Shown: positions 25,685-35,407 of the stretch, piece after piece | Layout of the letters: every line of letters starts with the position of its first letter | How positions within the stretch are numbered: position 1 is the stretch's first letter | Source of the DNA: Chloracidobacterium sp. | GTDB lineage: Bacteria; Acidobacteriota; Blastocatellia; Pyrinomonadales; Pyrinomonadaceae | Assembly: GCA_016716305.1 (NCBI GenBank) | Contig: JADJWP010000002.1 | Location: 1,672,501-1,736,500 of the forward strand | Reading direction: 5' to 3' | Length of the DNA: 64,000 bases | Made by a program: the position numbers and the translations under genes | The notes under the pieces: model-generated | Seen by the model: the letters and a program-made list of their open reading frames with translations, nothing else | What the model was told of the DNA's origin: nothing | The model's database searches: none

Positions 25685-28180
25685 ATGACATTTAATCGAT
25701 CATTTGCCATTTTGTTTCTGCTTGCTTCAGCCGCATTGTTGACGGTTGCACAGACGCCGCCTCGGCCATTGAAGCTCGACGATCTGTTCAGCATCAAAAG
25801 CGTTCAGGATCCGCAGGTTTCGCCGGATGGGCAGTGGGTCGCATATGTTGTCTCGTCGATCGATACCAAGGCGGACCGATCGAATTCGGACGTTTGGATG
25901 GTCAGTTTCGATGGTAAGGTCCAGCGTCAGATCACATTCTCGACCGACAATGAGACCTCGCCACGCTGGAGCCCCGACGGTAAGTACCTGTCTTTTGTTT
26001 CTTCTCGCCCGGGACCGAACCGCGGCAGTCAGGTCTGGCTTCTCGACCGAAGCGGCGGCGAGGCAAAGCAGCTAACCGAAGTGAAGGGACGTCTTCAGGG
26101 CTATGAGTGGTCACCGGATTCGAAACGAATGTCGATGGTGATCGGCGATCCCGATCCTGAGGATCCGGCGGCACAGCCGCCCGGGGCGACGCCGAAACCT
26201 CCAAAGCCGATCGTCATCGACCGGTACCGGTTCAAACAGGACGGGCAGGGCTATCTGATCTCGGGGCGCAACAGCTACATTTATCTATTTGAGATCGAAT
26301 CGAAGAAGCTGGACCGCCTGACCAAAGGCAAGTGGGACGAATCGTCGCCGGTCTGGTCACCCGACGGCGCACGGGTCGCTTTCACCGCCAACCGAAAAGA
26401 AGACCCCGACCGTGACCCGGTGTTTCAGATCTATGTTGCAGATTCGAAGCCGGGAGCAGCTGATAAACAGGTGACGCCGAGTAGCAGCCGCGGTACCCGC
26501 GGCGGCCCGATCTGGAGCCCCGACGGAAAGACGCTTGCCTTTCTCGAAACAGACGAGATCGGCTACGGTGCTTACAGCATGTCTCACCTGACGCTTGTAC
26601 CTTCAGACGGATCAGCGGCACCAACACGTGTGAAGGCGACGGAAGATCTTGATCGGGGCGTTTCAAACCCGATCTTTAGCCGAGATGGAATTTCGATCAA
26701 CGTATTGGTGACCGATGACCGCTCGGTCTATCCCGTAAGGGTCGACCTCAAATCCGGGAAGGCCACGCGGCTGATGGAGCCGCCGGTCGTGATGTCGAAT
26801 TGGGATCATGCGAATGGCCGAATTGCGGCGATCTCGGGCGGCAACTCGAAGCCGAACGAGATCTACTCATTTGAAAACGGAAAGCTTGTCCAATTGACCC
26901 GGCACAACGACAAACTTTTTGCGCAGATCGACATTCCGGCAACGGACGAGGTCAGCTTTGTCAGCAAAGACGGCACGACGGTCAATGGCTTGCTTACCTA
27001 TCCGGTCGGCTATGTAAAAGGCAGCCGGGTGCCTCTGCTCCTGCGAATACATGGCGGACCGAATGCCCAAGACCAGCATTCATTTGCGGCCGAGCGACAA
27101 TTCTTTGCTGCAAACGGATATGCCGTGCTGGCTGTGAACTATCGCGGAAGTTCGGGACGCGGCGCCAAATTCTCGCGTGCGATACATGCCGACTGGGGAA
27201 ATCTCGAGGTACAGGATCTTCTTGCGGGCGTCGATCACGTGATCAAGATCGGCGTTGCCGATCCGGACAAACTCGGTGTCGGCGGCTGGAGTTATGGCGG
27301 GATCCTTACCGATTATCTGATCGCCTCCGATAACCGATTCAAGGCAGGCACGAGCGGAGCCGGAACGGCTTTCACCGTCGCGTTTTACGGAACTGACCAG
27401 TACATCATTCAATACGATCACGAGATCGGGCCGCCGTGGGACCCGAAAGCCTGGGAAACCTATCAGAAGATCTCATATCCGTTTCTGCATGCATACAGGA
27501 TCAAGACCCCGACGCTGTTCCTTGGCGGTGAGCGTGATTTCAACGTCCCGATCCAGGGCAGCCAGCAGATGTATCAAGCGCTCAAAACTCTTGGCGTGGA
27601 CACGCAGCTGATCATCTATCCGAATGAGAACCATGGGATCCAGCGGCCCAGCTATGTCCGTGACCGTTATGAGCGCTACCTCGGATGGTATGACAAATAC
27701 GTGCTAAAGAAACCTGCCGCACCGAAACTTGCGATCGCGGGCTGGGAAGGCAAATGGGAAGGCAAGCTGGTAAACCTGCCGGCAAAACCGGGGGCCGCTC
27801 CGGTCGATGTCAAAATGGAGATCGGCCCGATCCCGGTTGCGGATGACACATGCGCCAGGTGGACGACCTCATATACCGAATCCGGAAAGCCTGAGACCGT
27901 GAAGGACTACAAGATCTGTCGCGGCAAGGGCCCGGACGATCTTTTTATCGATGAAGGTGCAGGCGTCAGGCTTTCGGCCCGGATCATCGGAGACGCATTG
28001 GTCATCCCGTTCAAATACGGGAACACACTGCTGATCTCGACGATGCGTCTACGCGGCGAAACGCTCGAGGAAGAGATACTGACCGTCGACGATAAACCGG
28101 CGACGGCAGGTGTGCTGCCAATGCTGCCAAAAGGTATTCAGCGTATCGAGCTGAAACGGGTCAAAGACGACGTAAATTAG
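25685..28180 (+). CDS. Secreted S9 family prolyl-oligopeptidase-like peptidase
   Basis: The start is ATG at 25685, preceded by AAGGAG at 25669-25674 and followed by a signal peptide (FAILFLLASAALLTVAQ). An upstream in-frame start at 25598 lacks these. Residues about 30-400 are a beta-propeller with TolB-like SPDG repeats (VSPDGQWVAYV, WSPDGKYLSFV, WSPDGARVAFT). The alpha/beta-hydrolase domain has the nucleophile in GVGGWSYGGIL, Asp in GGERDFNVPI and His in PNENHGIQRP. About 130 extra residues at the C-terminus form an appended beta domain. It should remove dipeptides or acyl-amino acids from peptides in the periplasm. It stands alone and is convergent with the copper operon. Confidence 0.9.
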   Translation: MTFNRSFAILFLLASAALLTVAQTPPRPLKLDDLFSIKSVQDPQVSPDGQWVAYVVSSIDTKADRSNSDVWMVSFDGKVQRQITFSTDNETSPRWSPDGKYLSFVSSRPGPNRGSQVWLLDRSGGEAKQLTEVKGRLQGYEWSPDSKRMSMVIGDPDPEDPAAQPPGATPKPPKPIVIDRYRFKQDGQGYLISGRNSYIYLFEIESKKLDRLTKGKWDESSPVWSPDGARVAFTANRKEDPDRDPVFQIYVADSKPGAADKQVTPSSSRGTRGGPIWSPDGKTLAFLETDEIGYGAYSMSHLTLVPSDGSAAPTRVKATEDLDRGVSNPIFSRDGISINVLVTDDRSVYPVRVDLKSGKATRLMEPPVVMSNWDHANGRIAAISGGNSKPNEIYSFENGKLVQLTRHNDKLFAQIDIPATDEVSFVSKDGTTVNGLLTYPVGYVKGSRVPLLLRIHGGPNAQDQHSFAAERQFFAANGYAVLAVNYRGSSGRGAKFSRAIHADWGNLEVQDLLAGVDHVIKIGVADPDKLGVGGWSYGGILTDYLIASDNRFKAGTSGAGTAFTVAFYGTDQYIIQYDHEIGPPWDPKAWETYQKISYPFLHAYRIKTPTLFLGGERDFNVPIQGSQQMYQALKTLGVDTQLIIYPNENHGIQRPSYVRDRYERYLGWYDKYVLKKPAAPKLAIAGWEGKWEGKLVNLPAKPGAAPVDVKMEIGPIPVADDTCARWTTSYTESGKPETVKDYKICRGKGPDDLFIDEGAGVRLSARIIGDALVIPFKYGNTLLISTMRLRGETLEEEILTVDDKPATAGVLPMLPKGIQRIELKRVKDDVN

Positions 28181-28198
28181 CCGCACGATAAAGCATAA

Positions 28199-28236
28199 AG
28201 AACTGCGGGTGCTGAACGGATCGGCACCGCAGTTCT
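28199..28236. terminator. Bidirectional terminator between S9 peptidase and copper operon
   Basis: AGAACTGCGG pairs with CCGCAGTTCT and the stem continues with TGC/GCA past a bulge. The plus side has only a weak T tail (TAATTT); the minus side reads into TTCTTTATG. It separates two convergent transcripts. Confidence 0.6.
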
Positions 28237-28285
28237 AATTTGCGCTCTTCTTATATCGAAATGCGAGATCGCCTGTAGAGAATGG

Positions 28286-28666
28286 TCATCTGACCAACAG
28301 CTTGCCGTGAAGCATATTCATTCCGCAAGTAAACGCGAATTCGCCGGTCCTGTCGGGCGTAAATTCGACCGTTGTCGTCTTGAAAGCAGGCAGATCACGC
28401 GCAATTCCAAGGTCGCCCAGCACGACCCTCTCACTGCACGACGACGTTTCGTCGCGAAAGAAATTAAGCCGCACAGGAACGCCGTGAACGACCTCGATCA
28501 CATCAGGCGAATAACCGCCCTTTACCGTGATATCGATCTCCTGCAGGCCGCTTTCGTTTAGAGAGGCGGCAACGCGGGTCCGTTCACCAAAGAAATACCA
28601 GAGTGTCGCTGCGATCGTGACTGCGCCGCCGACCAATACTATTATCTCCAATGTGTCCATATTCAT
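28286..28666 (-). CDS. Membrane-anchored cupredoxin-like copper protein
   Basis: 126 residues with one N-terminal membrane anchor ([21 protein letters not shown]) and an exported cupredoxin domain. The metal ligands are recognisable: Cys in TSSCSERV and the C-terminal [12 protein letters not shown], with Cys, Met and His as type-1-like copper ligands. The family (EfeO-type cupredoxin) often follows copper ATPases. The ATG overlaps the copA stop (ATGA), making it the last gene of the copper operon. It probably accepts or buffers copper outside the membrane. Confidence 0.82.
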   Translation of the reverse strand: MNMDTLEIIVLVGGAVTIAATLWYFFGERTRVAASLNESGLQEIDITVKGGYSPDVIEVVHGVPVRLNFFRDETSSCSERVVLGDLGIARDLPAFKTTTVEFTPDRTGEFAFTCGMNMLHGKLLVR

Positions 28667-30960
28667 GCTCCAGGTCTGCGGTCGAAATTACGAAGCCTCA
28701 GACTGTTCGTCACCACCGAAACGCTCGATAGGCTCATTGCCGCACTGGCGATCACCGGCGAAAGCAGCAATCCGAATAACGGGTACAGAACCCCGGCCGC
28801 TATCGGTATACCGATGACGTTGTAGATAAAGGCCCAGAACAGATTCTGCTTCACCGTCCGGATGGTCGCCTTTGATAATGCGATCGCACGTGCGACCCCA
28901 TGCAGATCACCGCGGATCAAGGTAATATCGCTCGCTTCGATCGCTACGTCCGTTCCCGTGCCGATCGCAATTCCCACGTCAGCCCGAGCTAGAGCGGGTG
29001 CATCGTTGATGCCGTCGCCGACCATCGCGACCGATCTGCCTTCTCGCTGCAGCCGCTCGATCTCGCCTGCCTTTTCGGCCGGAAGCACCTCAGCCAGGAC
29101 CGTCGTGATCCCAACCTGGCGTGCCATCGCTTCGGCCGTAGCACGGTTGTCGCCGGTCATCATCGCGACCTCGAGCCCGAGCCGCTTCAGTTCCGCGATG
29201 GCTTCTTTCGATCCCGGCTTCACTGTGTCGGCAACGGCCAGGATGCCTGCGGGCCGTCCGTTTATCGCTGCGTACATCGCCGTCTTTCCCTCGCCGGCCA
29301 GGCTGACCGCGGTTTCGGCAAAGCCGCCTGTATCGATATTACGTTCTTTCATCAGCCGCAGATTGCCGAGCAGCAGTTCGTCATCACCCACACGCGCCTC
29401 GATCCCGCGTCCCTCGATCGCCAGGAAACGCCCGGGTGCGATAAGTTCGATGCCCCTATCTAGGGCGGCAGTTACGATCGCGGCCGCAAGCGGGTGCTCG
29501 CTCAGCTTCTCAGCTGACGCTGCGGTTCGGAGTAATTCGTTATCTGAAAGGCCGTCCGCGACAACTATGTCCGTCAGGCTTGGCTCGCCCTTTGTGATCG
29601 TACCGGTCTTGTCCAACACGATGGTGTCGAGCTTGTGCGCCGTCTCTAGGCTGTCGCCTCCTTTTATGAGGATCCCGAGCTCCGCTCCCTTGCCTGTACC
29701 GACCATGATCGCGGTCGGTGTCGCAAGGCCCAATGCACATGGGCACGCGATGATAAGCACCGAGACGAAGTTGACCAATGCCATTGTGAACCTGACCTCC
29801 GGCGGCGCCGCGATGAACCAGATCACGAATGTCGCGACCGCGATCGAGATGACCACGGGTGTGAAAACTCCGCTGATCTTATCTGCGAGGCGGGCGATCG
29901 GCGGTTTGGAGCCCTGGGCGTCGCGGACAAGCTTGACGATCTGCTGCAACGCTGTATCCCTGCCGACCTTGGTCGCGCTGAACCTGAATGCCCCGGTCTT
30001 ATTCATCGTTGCTCCGAAGACCTCGTCGCCCGTTCGTTTCTCGACCGGCATGCTCTCTCCAGTCAGCATTGATTCATCCACCGCGGATGTGCCTTCGGTA
30101 ACGATCCCGTCAACAGGGATCTTCTCTCCAGGCCGGACGATGACGATGTCGCCCAGGATCACGTCACCGGTCGCGATCTCGAGCTCCGCGCCGTCACGGA
30201 CAACGCGTGCGATCTTTGGCTGCAGACCGATGAGCTTCTTTATGGCGTCGCCGGTGCGTCCTTTGGCACGTGCTTCCAACATACTGCCGAGCAATATCAA
30301 TGCGATGATCACGCTCGCAGCTTCGTAATAAACCGGCACCATCTCGCCCACGTGTGCGGCGTGCTCTCCGTTCACAAAAAATGTCGGGAACGCTGTCGCG
30401 AATACGGAATAAATGTATGCCGCACCCGTGCCGACCGCGATCAGTGTGTTCATATCGGCTGCACGATGCCGAAACGCCGCCCATGCTCCGCGATAAAACT
30501 GGATGCCGCTGTAAAATACGACCGGTGTCGTCAATACGAACTGCAGCCAGTTGACGCCTCGAAAATCGAGTATCTCGATCGTACCGTGTGACATCGCGAT
30601 CACAAGCACTGGCAACGAAAACACAGCGGCAACGATGAACTTTCGTTTCAATTCGGCGTACTCGGCCGCGTGGGCGGCCTCGAGGCTTTCCTCGACGCTG
30701 CCATCTTCGGTCTCTGCCGCGACGTCGTATCCTGCGTCGCGAACGGATCCGATCAGTTTCTGTGCGTCGATTGCCGCAGGGTCAAAAGTGACCGTCGCAC
30801 GCTCGGTGGCAAAGTTTACCGAGGCGGCCTTTACGCCAGGCTGTCGATTCAGCGTTCGTTCGATCCGGCTTGCGCATGCGGCGCAGGTCATTCCGGTGAT
30901 CGGGAGGTCGACGCGTTCGCAAGCCTCGTCGTTCTTAGATCTTTTCTGCATCGCTTTCAT
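28663..30960 (-). CDS. copA: Copper-exporting P1B-type ATPase
   Basis: 765 residues. One N-terminal heavy-metal domain carries [12 protein letters not shown] (residues about 22-33), then membrane helices, the transduction motif around LTGES, the copper-site [10 protein letters not shown], the phosphorylation motif [16 protein letters not shown] (the P1B His-Pro) and [10 protein letters not shown]. The C-terminal helix has [16 protein letters not shown], the arrangement of Cu(I) pumps rather than Zn/Cd pumps. It pumps Cu(I) out of the cytoplasm using ATP. It lies 17 bases after copZ and overlaps the cupredoxin gene. A second in-frame ATG at 30951 is an alternative start. Confidence 0.95.
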   Translation of the reverse strand: MKAMQKRSKNDEACERVDLPITGMTCAACASRIERTLNRQPGVKAASVNFATERATVTFDPAAIDAQKLIGSVRDAGYDVAAETEDGSVEESLEAAHAAEYAELKRKFIVAAVFSLPVLVIAMSHGTIEILDFRGVNWLQFVLTTPVVFYSGIQFYRGAWAAFRHRAADMNTLIAVGTGAAYIYSVFATAFPTFFVNGEHAAHVGEMVPVYYEAASVIIALILLGSMLEARAKGRTGDAIKKLIGLQPKIARVVRDGAELEIATGDVILGDIVIVRPGEKIPVDGIVTEGTSAVDESMLTGESMPVEKRTGDEVFGATMNKTGAFRFSATKVGRDTALQQIVKLVRDAQGSKPPIARLADKISGVFTPVVISIAVATFVIWFIAAPPEVRFTMALVNFVSVLIIACPCALGLATPTAIMVGTGKGAELGILIKGGDSLETAHKLDTIVLDKTGTITKGEPSLTDIVVADGLSDNELLRTAASAEKLSEHPLAAAIVTAALDRGIELIAPGRFLAIEGRGIEARVGDDELLLGNLRLMKERNIDTGGFAETAVSLAGEGKTAMYAAINGRPAGILAVADTVKPGSKEAIAELKRLGLEVAMMTGDNRATAEAMARQVGITTVLAEVLPAEKAGEIERLQREGRSVAMVGDGINDAPALARADVGIAIGTGTDVAIEASDITLIRGDLHGVARAIALSKATIRTVKQNLFWAFIYNVIGIPIAAGVLYPLFGLLLSPVIASAAMSLSSVSVVTNSLRLRNFDRRPGA

Positions 30961-30977
30961 TACTTTTCACACACCGT

Positions 30978-31190
30978 TCATGCCGCAGGAAAACCGGCCT
31001 GGTCGAGCGCTTCAATTATTTGTCCGCGGCCGACCTTCTCGCCGTGTTCAACACTGACCTCTTTCGCTTCAATATCGACGTCGACCTTTAGAATTCCGTC
31101 TACCTTGCCTAAGGCGTTCTTGATCGCGTTCGCGCATCCGCCGCATACAATGTCAGGTACTGTCAGTTTTGTATTTATGTCGCTATTCAT
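30978..31190 (-). CDS. copZ: CopZ-like heavy-metal-associated chaperone
   Basis: 70-residue single HMA domain with DIVCGGCANAIKNAL (CxxC at about 16-19) and a ferredoxin-like pattern after it. It carries Cu(I) to the ATPase or to the regulator. The CGGC form differs slightly from the more common MxCxxC. It lies between the MerR gene (19 bases) and copA (17 bases), so it is co-transcribed. Confidence 0.88.
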   Translation of the reverse strand: MNSDINTKLTVPDIVCGGCANAIKNALGKVDGILKVDVDIEAKEVSVEHGEKVGRGQIIEALDQAGFPAA

Positions 31191-31209
31191 AACGTCTCCT
31201 CGTCTATGC

Positions 31210-31695
31210 TTATTTGATCAGGTGCCTGGATCGATCGATACCGTGCTCGATCTCGGTTCCTTCGATGAGACCGCAAACGTGTCCTTCCGTTTCGCCTTTT
31301 TCCTCCCAATCTTCGAGCGCCGATGCGAGTTCGTCGCGGTACGCGAGCATTTGCTCGATTCGTGCATTTAGTTCCGTGAGCCGGCTCCGGACGACCGAAC
31401 GAACATCGGCACAGGGGTTTTCGCCTTTGCGTTTGTGATCGATCAATTCCCTGATCTCTTGGAGTGCGAACCCCAACAATTGAGCTTTCCTGATAAAATC
31501 AAGTCGTTCGAGCACGCTTCCGTCATATATCCTATAGCCGCTGTAAGTCCGTGCAGGACGGTCGAGCAGACCGCCCCGCTCGTAAAATCGTATCGTTTCG
31601 ATCCCAACTCCGCTCAGTCGTGAAACCTCGCCTATTTTCAAGCCGGCACTCGAAACCGCTATTTCATCCTCGTGCTTAAAACCGCTTCTGTTCAT
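31210..31695 (-). CDS. MerR-family metal regulator (CueR-like)
   Basis: 161 residues. The N-terminal MerR helix-turn-helix reads LKIGEVSRLSGVGIETIRFYERGGLL (from about residue 19), with the Arg-Tyr wing YSGYRIYDG. A long dimerisation helix follows and then metal-loop cysteines: one in NPCADV (about 108) and one in HVCGLIEG (about 150). It is most likely a Cu(I)-responsive activator of its own operon, judged by the genes it heads. A zinc or cadmium role is possible, because the spacing of the two Cys is longer than in classical CueR. The promoter just upstream has MerR geometry. Confidence 0.88.
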   Translation of the reverse strand: MNRSGFKHEDEIAVSSAGLKIGEVSRLSGVGIETIRFYERGGLLDRPARTYSGYRIYDGSVLERLDFIRKAQLLGFALQEIRELIDHKRKGENPCADVRSVVRSRLTELNARIEQMLAYRDELASALEDWEEKGETEGHVCGLIEGTEIEHGIDRSRHLIK

Positions 31696-31749
31696 AACGT
31701 TTCTCGATCAGCGATGGCCGCATGCTCGGCCTAAACCGCCAATACGTCC

Positions 31750-31781
31750 ACTATACACCCTGTAGTCGACTACAGAGTCAA
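31750..31781 (-). promoter_or_regulatory. MerR-type promoter with 20-bp spacer and perfect palindrome
   Basis: On the minus strand, -35 TTGACT (31781-31776) and -10 TATAGT (31755-31750) are separated by 20 bases instead of 17. The spacer begins with a perfect 16-base palindrome, CTGTAGTCGACTACAG (31760-31775). Over-long spacers with a centred dyad are the hallmark of promoters that MerR-family activators untwist. It drives merR-copZ-copA-cupredoxin. The remaining bases to 31955 show nothing else. Confidence 0.9.
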
Positions 31782-31955
31782 GTGTTATTTTGACTTTTAT
31801 TTTCGCCGATCGAAATTGCCGAATGAGAACGGCAAATATAGACGAAAAAAAAGGAGCGTCATCGACGCTCCGAGGCCTCCGGACAAAACCGACGGCAAAT
31901 TTGGAGAGAGAATCGTTAACGGCTCCTAACGGATCGGGAGAGCCGCTTTCTTGTT

Positions 31956-32570
31956 CTAAAGGACAAGCGTCAAAACGCCTTCACCGAATTTATGAACCGT
32001 AGAATAGAACGCCTGCAATTTGCCAAGGTCAGTAGTGAGTGTATGCACCTGTTCGCCGGGCTTTATCGCACCTGGAACGTTGATCTCGGCGCCCTCGATC
32101 ACTTCGGGCCGCCAGTTTCGAACGATCTCATCGGGCAGTATTGCCGAAATTTGATTTGATATTTCAGCGACCTCGGGCGGGCTTAAATATCGGATCGGAT
32201 GGCCCGCTGCAGTTTTTGCGTCGGCGTGTATCTCATCGCCGCCTTTCATCGCGCGTTCTACCCAATTGCCCTGACCATTGCCGCCGGCGGTTCGGCCGTG
32301 TTCGCTCAAGAGCAAATGTATGGTGTTCCAATTGTTTCCAAGTCGAAGACTTCGCTCTTCGATCCATGGGTTTTCTTCGACCAAAGCCCTCGCTTCATTG
32401 ACAAAATCCGAAAATACCGGATCGTCGGCCTTGCTTATCGATGGATCGTTGATGATCGATGCAAACGCGCTAAGACTTTCGAGGAACGAACCAAAACGAG
32501 GGTCGCGACGCGCCCGTGCGAGCAGCCGGCAGTTTTCTGGTATCGCTTGAAAGTGAAGTTCTGATCCCAT
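31956..32570 (-). CDS. DUF1877/YfbM-like protein
   Basis: 204-residue soluble protein. The pattern LRLGNNWNTIHLLLSEH followed later by PIRYLSPPEVAEISNQISAI is close to DUF1877 (YfbM family), where a W..LH.LL segment and a YL.P.EV segment are conserved. The start is MGSELHFQAIPENCRLL. The family has no known activity. It lies 38 bases downstream of the FHA-like gene in the same direction and may be co-transcribed with it. Confidence 0.65.
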   Translation of the reverse strand: MGSELHFQAIPENCRLLARARRDPRFGSFLESLSAFASIINDPSISKADDPVFSDFVNEARALVEENPWIEERSLRLGNNWNTIHLLLSEHGRTAGGNGQGNWVERAMKGGDEIHADAKTAAGHPIRYLSPPEVAEISNQISAILPDEIVRNWRPEVIEGAEINVPGAIKPGEQVHTLTTDLGKLQAFYSTVHKFGEGVLTLVL

Positions 32571-32608
32571 TTATGTAAGTTGTGTGAGACGGACACAGGT
32601 ATGTGAAA

Positions 32609-32923
32609 TCACATTTCTTTATAACATCTGAAGATGGTGTATTCGCCCAAGACCATTGAGTATTCGCTTACCGGAAAATCGCCGTCGTCCTTTCCCACCG
32701 CAGCATCGCTGATCGTACCGCTTTCATCCCGAATTGTACGCATCCAGAAGGCGTCACCGAGGGGCATTATCCTGGCATGCTGTCCTTCGAATTCGGCGCC
32801 ACCCAGCACCAGATCGCAGTCTTTCGAAGAACCTACGAGCAAGCCGCGAGCTTCGAGAAAAAACAGCTGTTCTTCGCCAGTCAGGTTATGACGCACCAAT
32901 AGTTTTCCGTCAGCGTATTCCAT
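32609..32923 (-). CDS. Small FHA-like protein
   Basis: 104 residues from the ATG at 32923, which has AAGGG upstream; a GTG at 32962 would add 13. The middle reads LLVGSSKDCDLVLGGAEFEGQHARIMP, matching the FHA core (GS, D-x-D-x-x-L, then Q-H-A-x-I). FHA domains bind phosphothreonine peptides. The surrounding strands (VRHNLTGEEQLFFLEARG before, YSMVLGEYTIFRCY after) fit a lone FHA beta-sandwich. Its partner is not apparent here. Confidence 0.65.
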   Translation of the reverse strand: MEYADGKLLVRHNLTGEEQLFFLEARGLLVGSSKDCDLVLGGAEFEGQHARIMPLGDAFWMRTIRDESGTISDAAVGKDDGDFPVSEYSMVLGEYTIFRCYKEM

Positions 32924-33146
32924 CACGTTGCGAACCCTTGCCGCTTGACTCCTGAATATCACACTTAAATGCGTGAAAATTCGCCAATTACGGACAAACG
33001 ATACCCGGATTGTTTTGTTTTCGAAGCGGCCTTTTTCGCGCTCTGCAGGTGTGACGGCACGTCAGGCCTTACGTTTGACGGTAGAAAAAATGACTTTTGC
33101 GTAATTTTTGCAAAAAAATCACAATTCTTGAAAAATAATTCAGAAG

Positions 33147-35360
33147 CTATCGTTTTTTGAGGATATAACGATCGTAGACGGCAGCCGGTGTGTCGAGATT
33201 TCGGCCCGCTTTCAGGTTCGTCGCGAGCCTGATGAATTGGGCCATCGACCACGCCAGTGGCGTCGCCGACCCCGTCCCTTCGCCAAATTTCAAGTCGGGA
33301 ATGAACTGACGATCAATATTCTTAGGCGTTTCTTTACGATCCCACACCTGTTCGGGGATCATCAATCCCTCATTCGCAAAGGCGAGCATGTGGTCTAGAC
33401 GCGCTTTTGGCCTATTGTAACAACGCTCAGCCGCCGACGATTCAAGTAACTGAGCTGCACATCGGGCTATCTCATACTGCCCGCGTTCGCCTGAAAGCAA
33501 CACCCACAACCTGCCTTTGCCTGTGTATTTCCCGTCCCAGTTCCAACGGCGGCCGTCTGGCATCTCGCCGTAGCCGTCGTTGTTATAGCGGTAAAATGCG
33601 GGGCCGTTCGGCGTATCGATCTTGATGACTTTGTCGATGACCTTAAGAGAATTGACAATGATCGGATCGTCGGCCGGGCGGATGCCGAGCCGGACGAGTT
33701 CGAGAAAACCGGCATCGACGATCTCACGTTCGTCGAAGAAACCGGCACCGTTGTTCAGCTCGATCTTGTCGCCGGCATCGGGTTTGCCGTTCTGCGCGAT
33801 GCGGATGTAATAGGGCTCCCTGGAATGCGGGCCCGTCTTTGTCACCGTCCATTTCTCGATATTCGCTTCCCATTCGTCAGCGGTCTTGAGATAAAGTTCG
33901 GCCGAGGCAGTGTCGCCATTTCGCCGGGCGATCTCGGCCGCACAAACGAGTCCCGCGATCTCCGCCGCGATGGTCGAGGGCGAATAGCCCGCTTCTTCTT
34001 CCCAGCGTTCCTGCGGCGTCGCGGGGCCGTTCTTAACAATGAAATCGGCCGCCTTCTTCACGTGGTTTTCCCACGTCGCCTTGTCGAACCGCTTCAGCTC
34101 ATATGCCATTATCAGCGGATAGGCGACCTCGTCCATCTGCAGCGAGCCCCAGAATGGCCGCCCGTCGAGCCACGAATTCTGCGGGAAGCTGCCGTCCGGT
34201 TTCTGCTGAACCTTGAACAGAAAATTGAGCGCACGTTCGGCCGCCGCACGGTCGCCGATGGCCATAAATGCCGTAAAGACCTGATAAAGATCTCGGGACC
34301 AGACGAGGTGATAGCCGCCGATGTTCGGTTCATTGGCATTCGCACCGCCGCCCCACGGCACGCTCATCGAAGCAATGTTAGCTCCCGGATTCGCCTTGTC
34401 CTCATGCGCCTTTAGCTGCATCGCCGCCATATTGAACTGCGCTTGATACTTCGCATCGACGCGCGGCAGCGTCTTCACATAATCCGCCCAGCCTTTTTCA
34501 TAAGTGCTTTGGATTTCCTCGAAAATCCGACTTTTCCGGTCATCTGGATGCAGGTATTCAGCATTGTTCCAAGCCTCACTTTCCGTTCTGCCAAAACCGA
34601 GTGAGACCATAAAATCGTCACTCTTCATTCGTGCTGTTGCGGCTAAATTCCCGCCGTTCATTCCGCTCCGCTTATCAACAAATCGTCCGTGTTTCCGGAG
34701 ATCGTCCAACCCGTCGTTTACACCTGCAAAGCCAACAGTAAAATCTGAGACAATATTGGTCGGAACGAACAGCGCCGAGTAAACATCTTTCTCATAGGCC
34801 AGGATCTTATTACCGGCACCACGAACGTTGTCTCCCATTCCGCTATTTCCGATCGATGGGTCAAAGTACAAGTACAGAACCAAGTTAGGATTGCTCCTTC
34901 TAAACTGAATATCGATCGCGACAACGTCCCGACTCGGGTCGGTCACATATGTTTTAGTTATCTTCCACTCGCCGGACTTCGCCGTGTTGATCTGCTGAAA
35001 CGTGAGTGAATCCGGACGCGTCACGCGGATCTGGTGGATGGCGTCGTCCTGCTCGGTCTCGACCTTTTTTGTCTTTGGGTTTACGACGATAAACTGCAGC
35101 AGGTGGACGTTTGCGACGGTGACGTCCGGGTAATAGACCTCGGTCAGGACGCCCTGTGCGAGCGTGAACCACACCTTGCTCTTTGCAGTCGCCGAAGTGC
35201 CGACGCCCTGCTTTGCGGCGGTCGCCCACTGGGCATCCTTGCCCGGGCCGCCCGGTGCCGCCGTTTGTCCGAATCCGAACGAAGCAAAAAGTAAAAAAGA
35301 AAAAGGCAAAACAAATTTGCCTTTCAGTCGACATCCCCGATGAAAATTGAAACTCGTCAT
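33147..35360 (-). CDS. Secreted GH15 glucoamylase-like glucan glucosidase
   Basis: The start at 35360 follows GGGAAGAGGT and gives a signal peptide (LKGKFVLPFSFLLFASFGFG); it also avoids overlap with the upstream lipoprotein gene. About residues 40-290 are the N-terminal beta-sandwich of bacterial glucoamylases (QGVGTSATAKSKVWFTLAQG). The rest is the (alpha/alpha)6 barrel with GGYHLVWSRDLYQVF and the catalytic-glutamate region PQERWEEEAGYSPSTIAAEI. It releases glucose from the non-reducing ends of starch and maltodextrins in the periplasm. It is the last gene of the starch locus. Confidence 0.9.
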   Translation of the reverse strand: MTSFNFHRGCRLKGKFVLPFSFLLFASFGFGQTAAPGGPGKDAQWATAAKQGVGTSATAKSKVWFTLAQGVLTEVYYPDVTVANVHLLQFIVVNPKTKKVETEQDDAIHQIRVTRPDSLTFQQINTAKSGEWKITKTYVTDPSRDVVAIDIQFRRSNPNLVLYLYFDPSIGNSGMGDNVRGAGNKILAYEKDVYSALFVPTNIVSDFTVGFAGVNDGLDDLRKHGRFVDKRSGMNGGNLAATARMKSDDFMVSLGFGRTESEAWNNAEYLHPDDRKSRIFEEIQSTYEKGWADYVKTLPRVDAKYQAQFNMAAMQLKAHEDKANPGANIASMSVPWGGGANANEPNIGGYHLVWSRDLYQVFTAFMAIGDRAAAERALNFLFKVQQKPDGSFPQNSWLDGRPFWGSLQMDEVAYPLIMAYELKRFDKATWENHVKKAADFIVKNGPATPQERWEEEAGYSPSTIAAEIAGLVCAAEIARRNGDTASAELYLKTADEWEANIEKWTVTKTGPHSREPYYIRIAQNGKPDAGDKIELNNGAGFFDEREIVDAGFLELVRLGIRPADDPIIVNSLKVIDKVIKIDTPNGPAFYRYNNDGYGEMPDGRRWNWDGKYTGKGRLWVLLSGERGQYEIARCAAQLLESSAAERCYNRPKARLDHMLAFANEGLMIPEQVWDRKETPKNIDRQFIPDLKFGEGTGSATPLAWSMAQFIRLATNLKAGRNLDTPAAVYDRYILKKR

Positions 35361-35407
35361 ACCTCTTCCCGTTTTCGTATTGCCATTCGCCTTTTTACTT
35401 TTACTTA

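Noticed and set aside
28862..30328. 488-residue plus-strand frame opposite copA
   Set aside because: Low-complexity Ser/Ala/Pro composition typical of antisense frames in GC-rich genes; copA is certain on the other strand.
31790..32002. 70-residue plus-strand frame next to the MerR promoter
   Set aside because: No recognisable domain; it overlaps the 3' end of the DUF1877-like gene and has no ribosome site.
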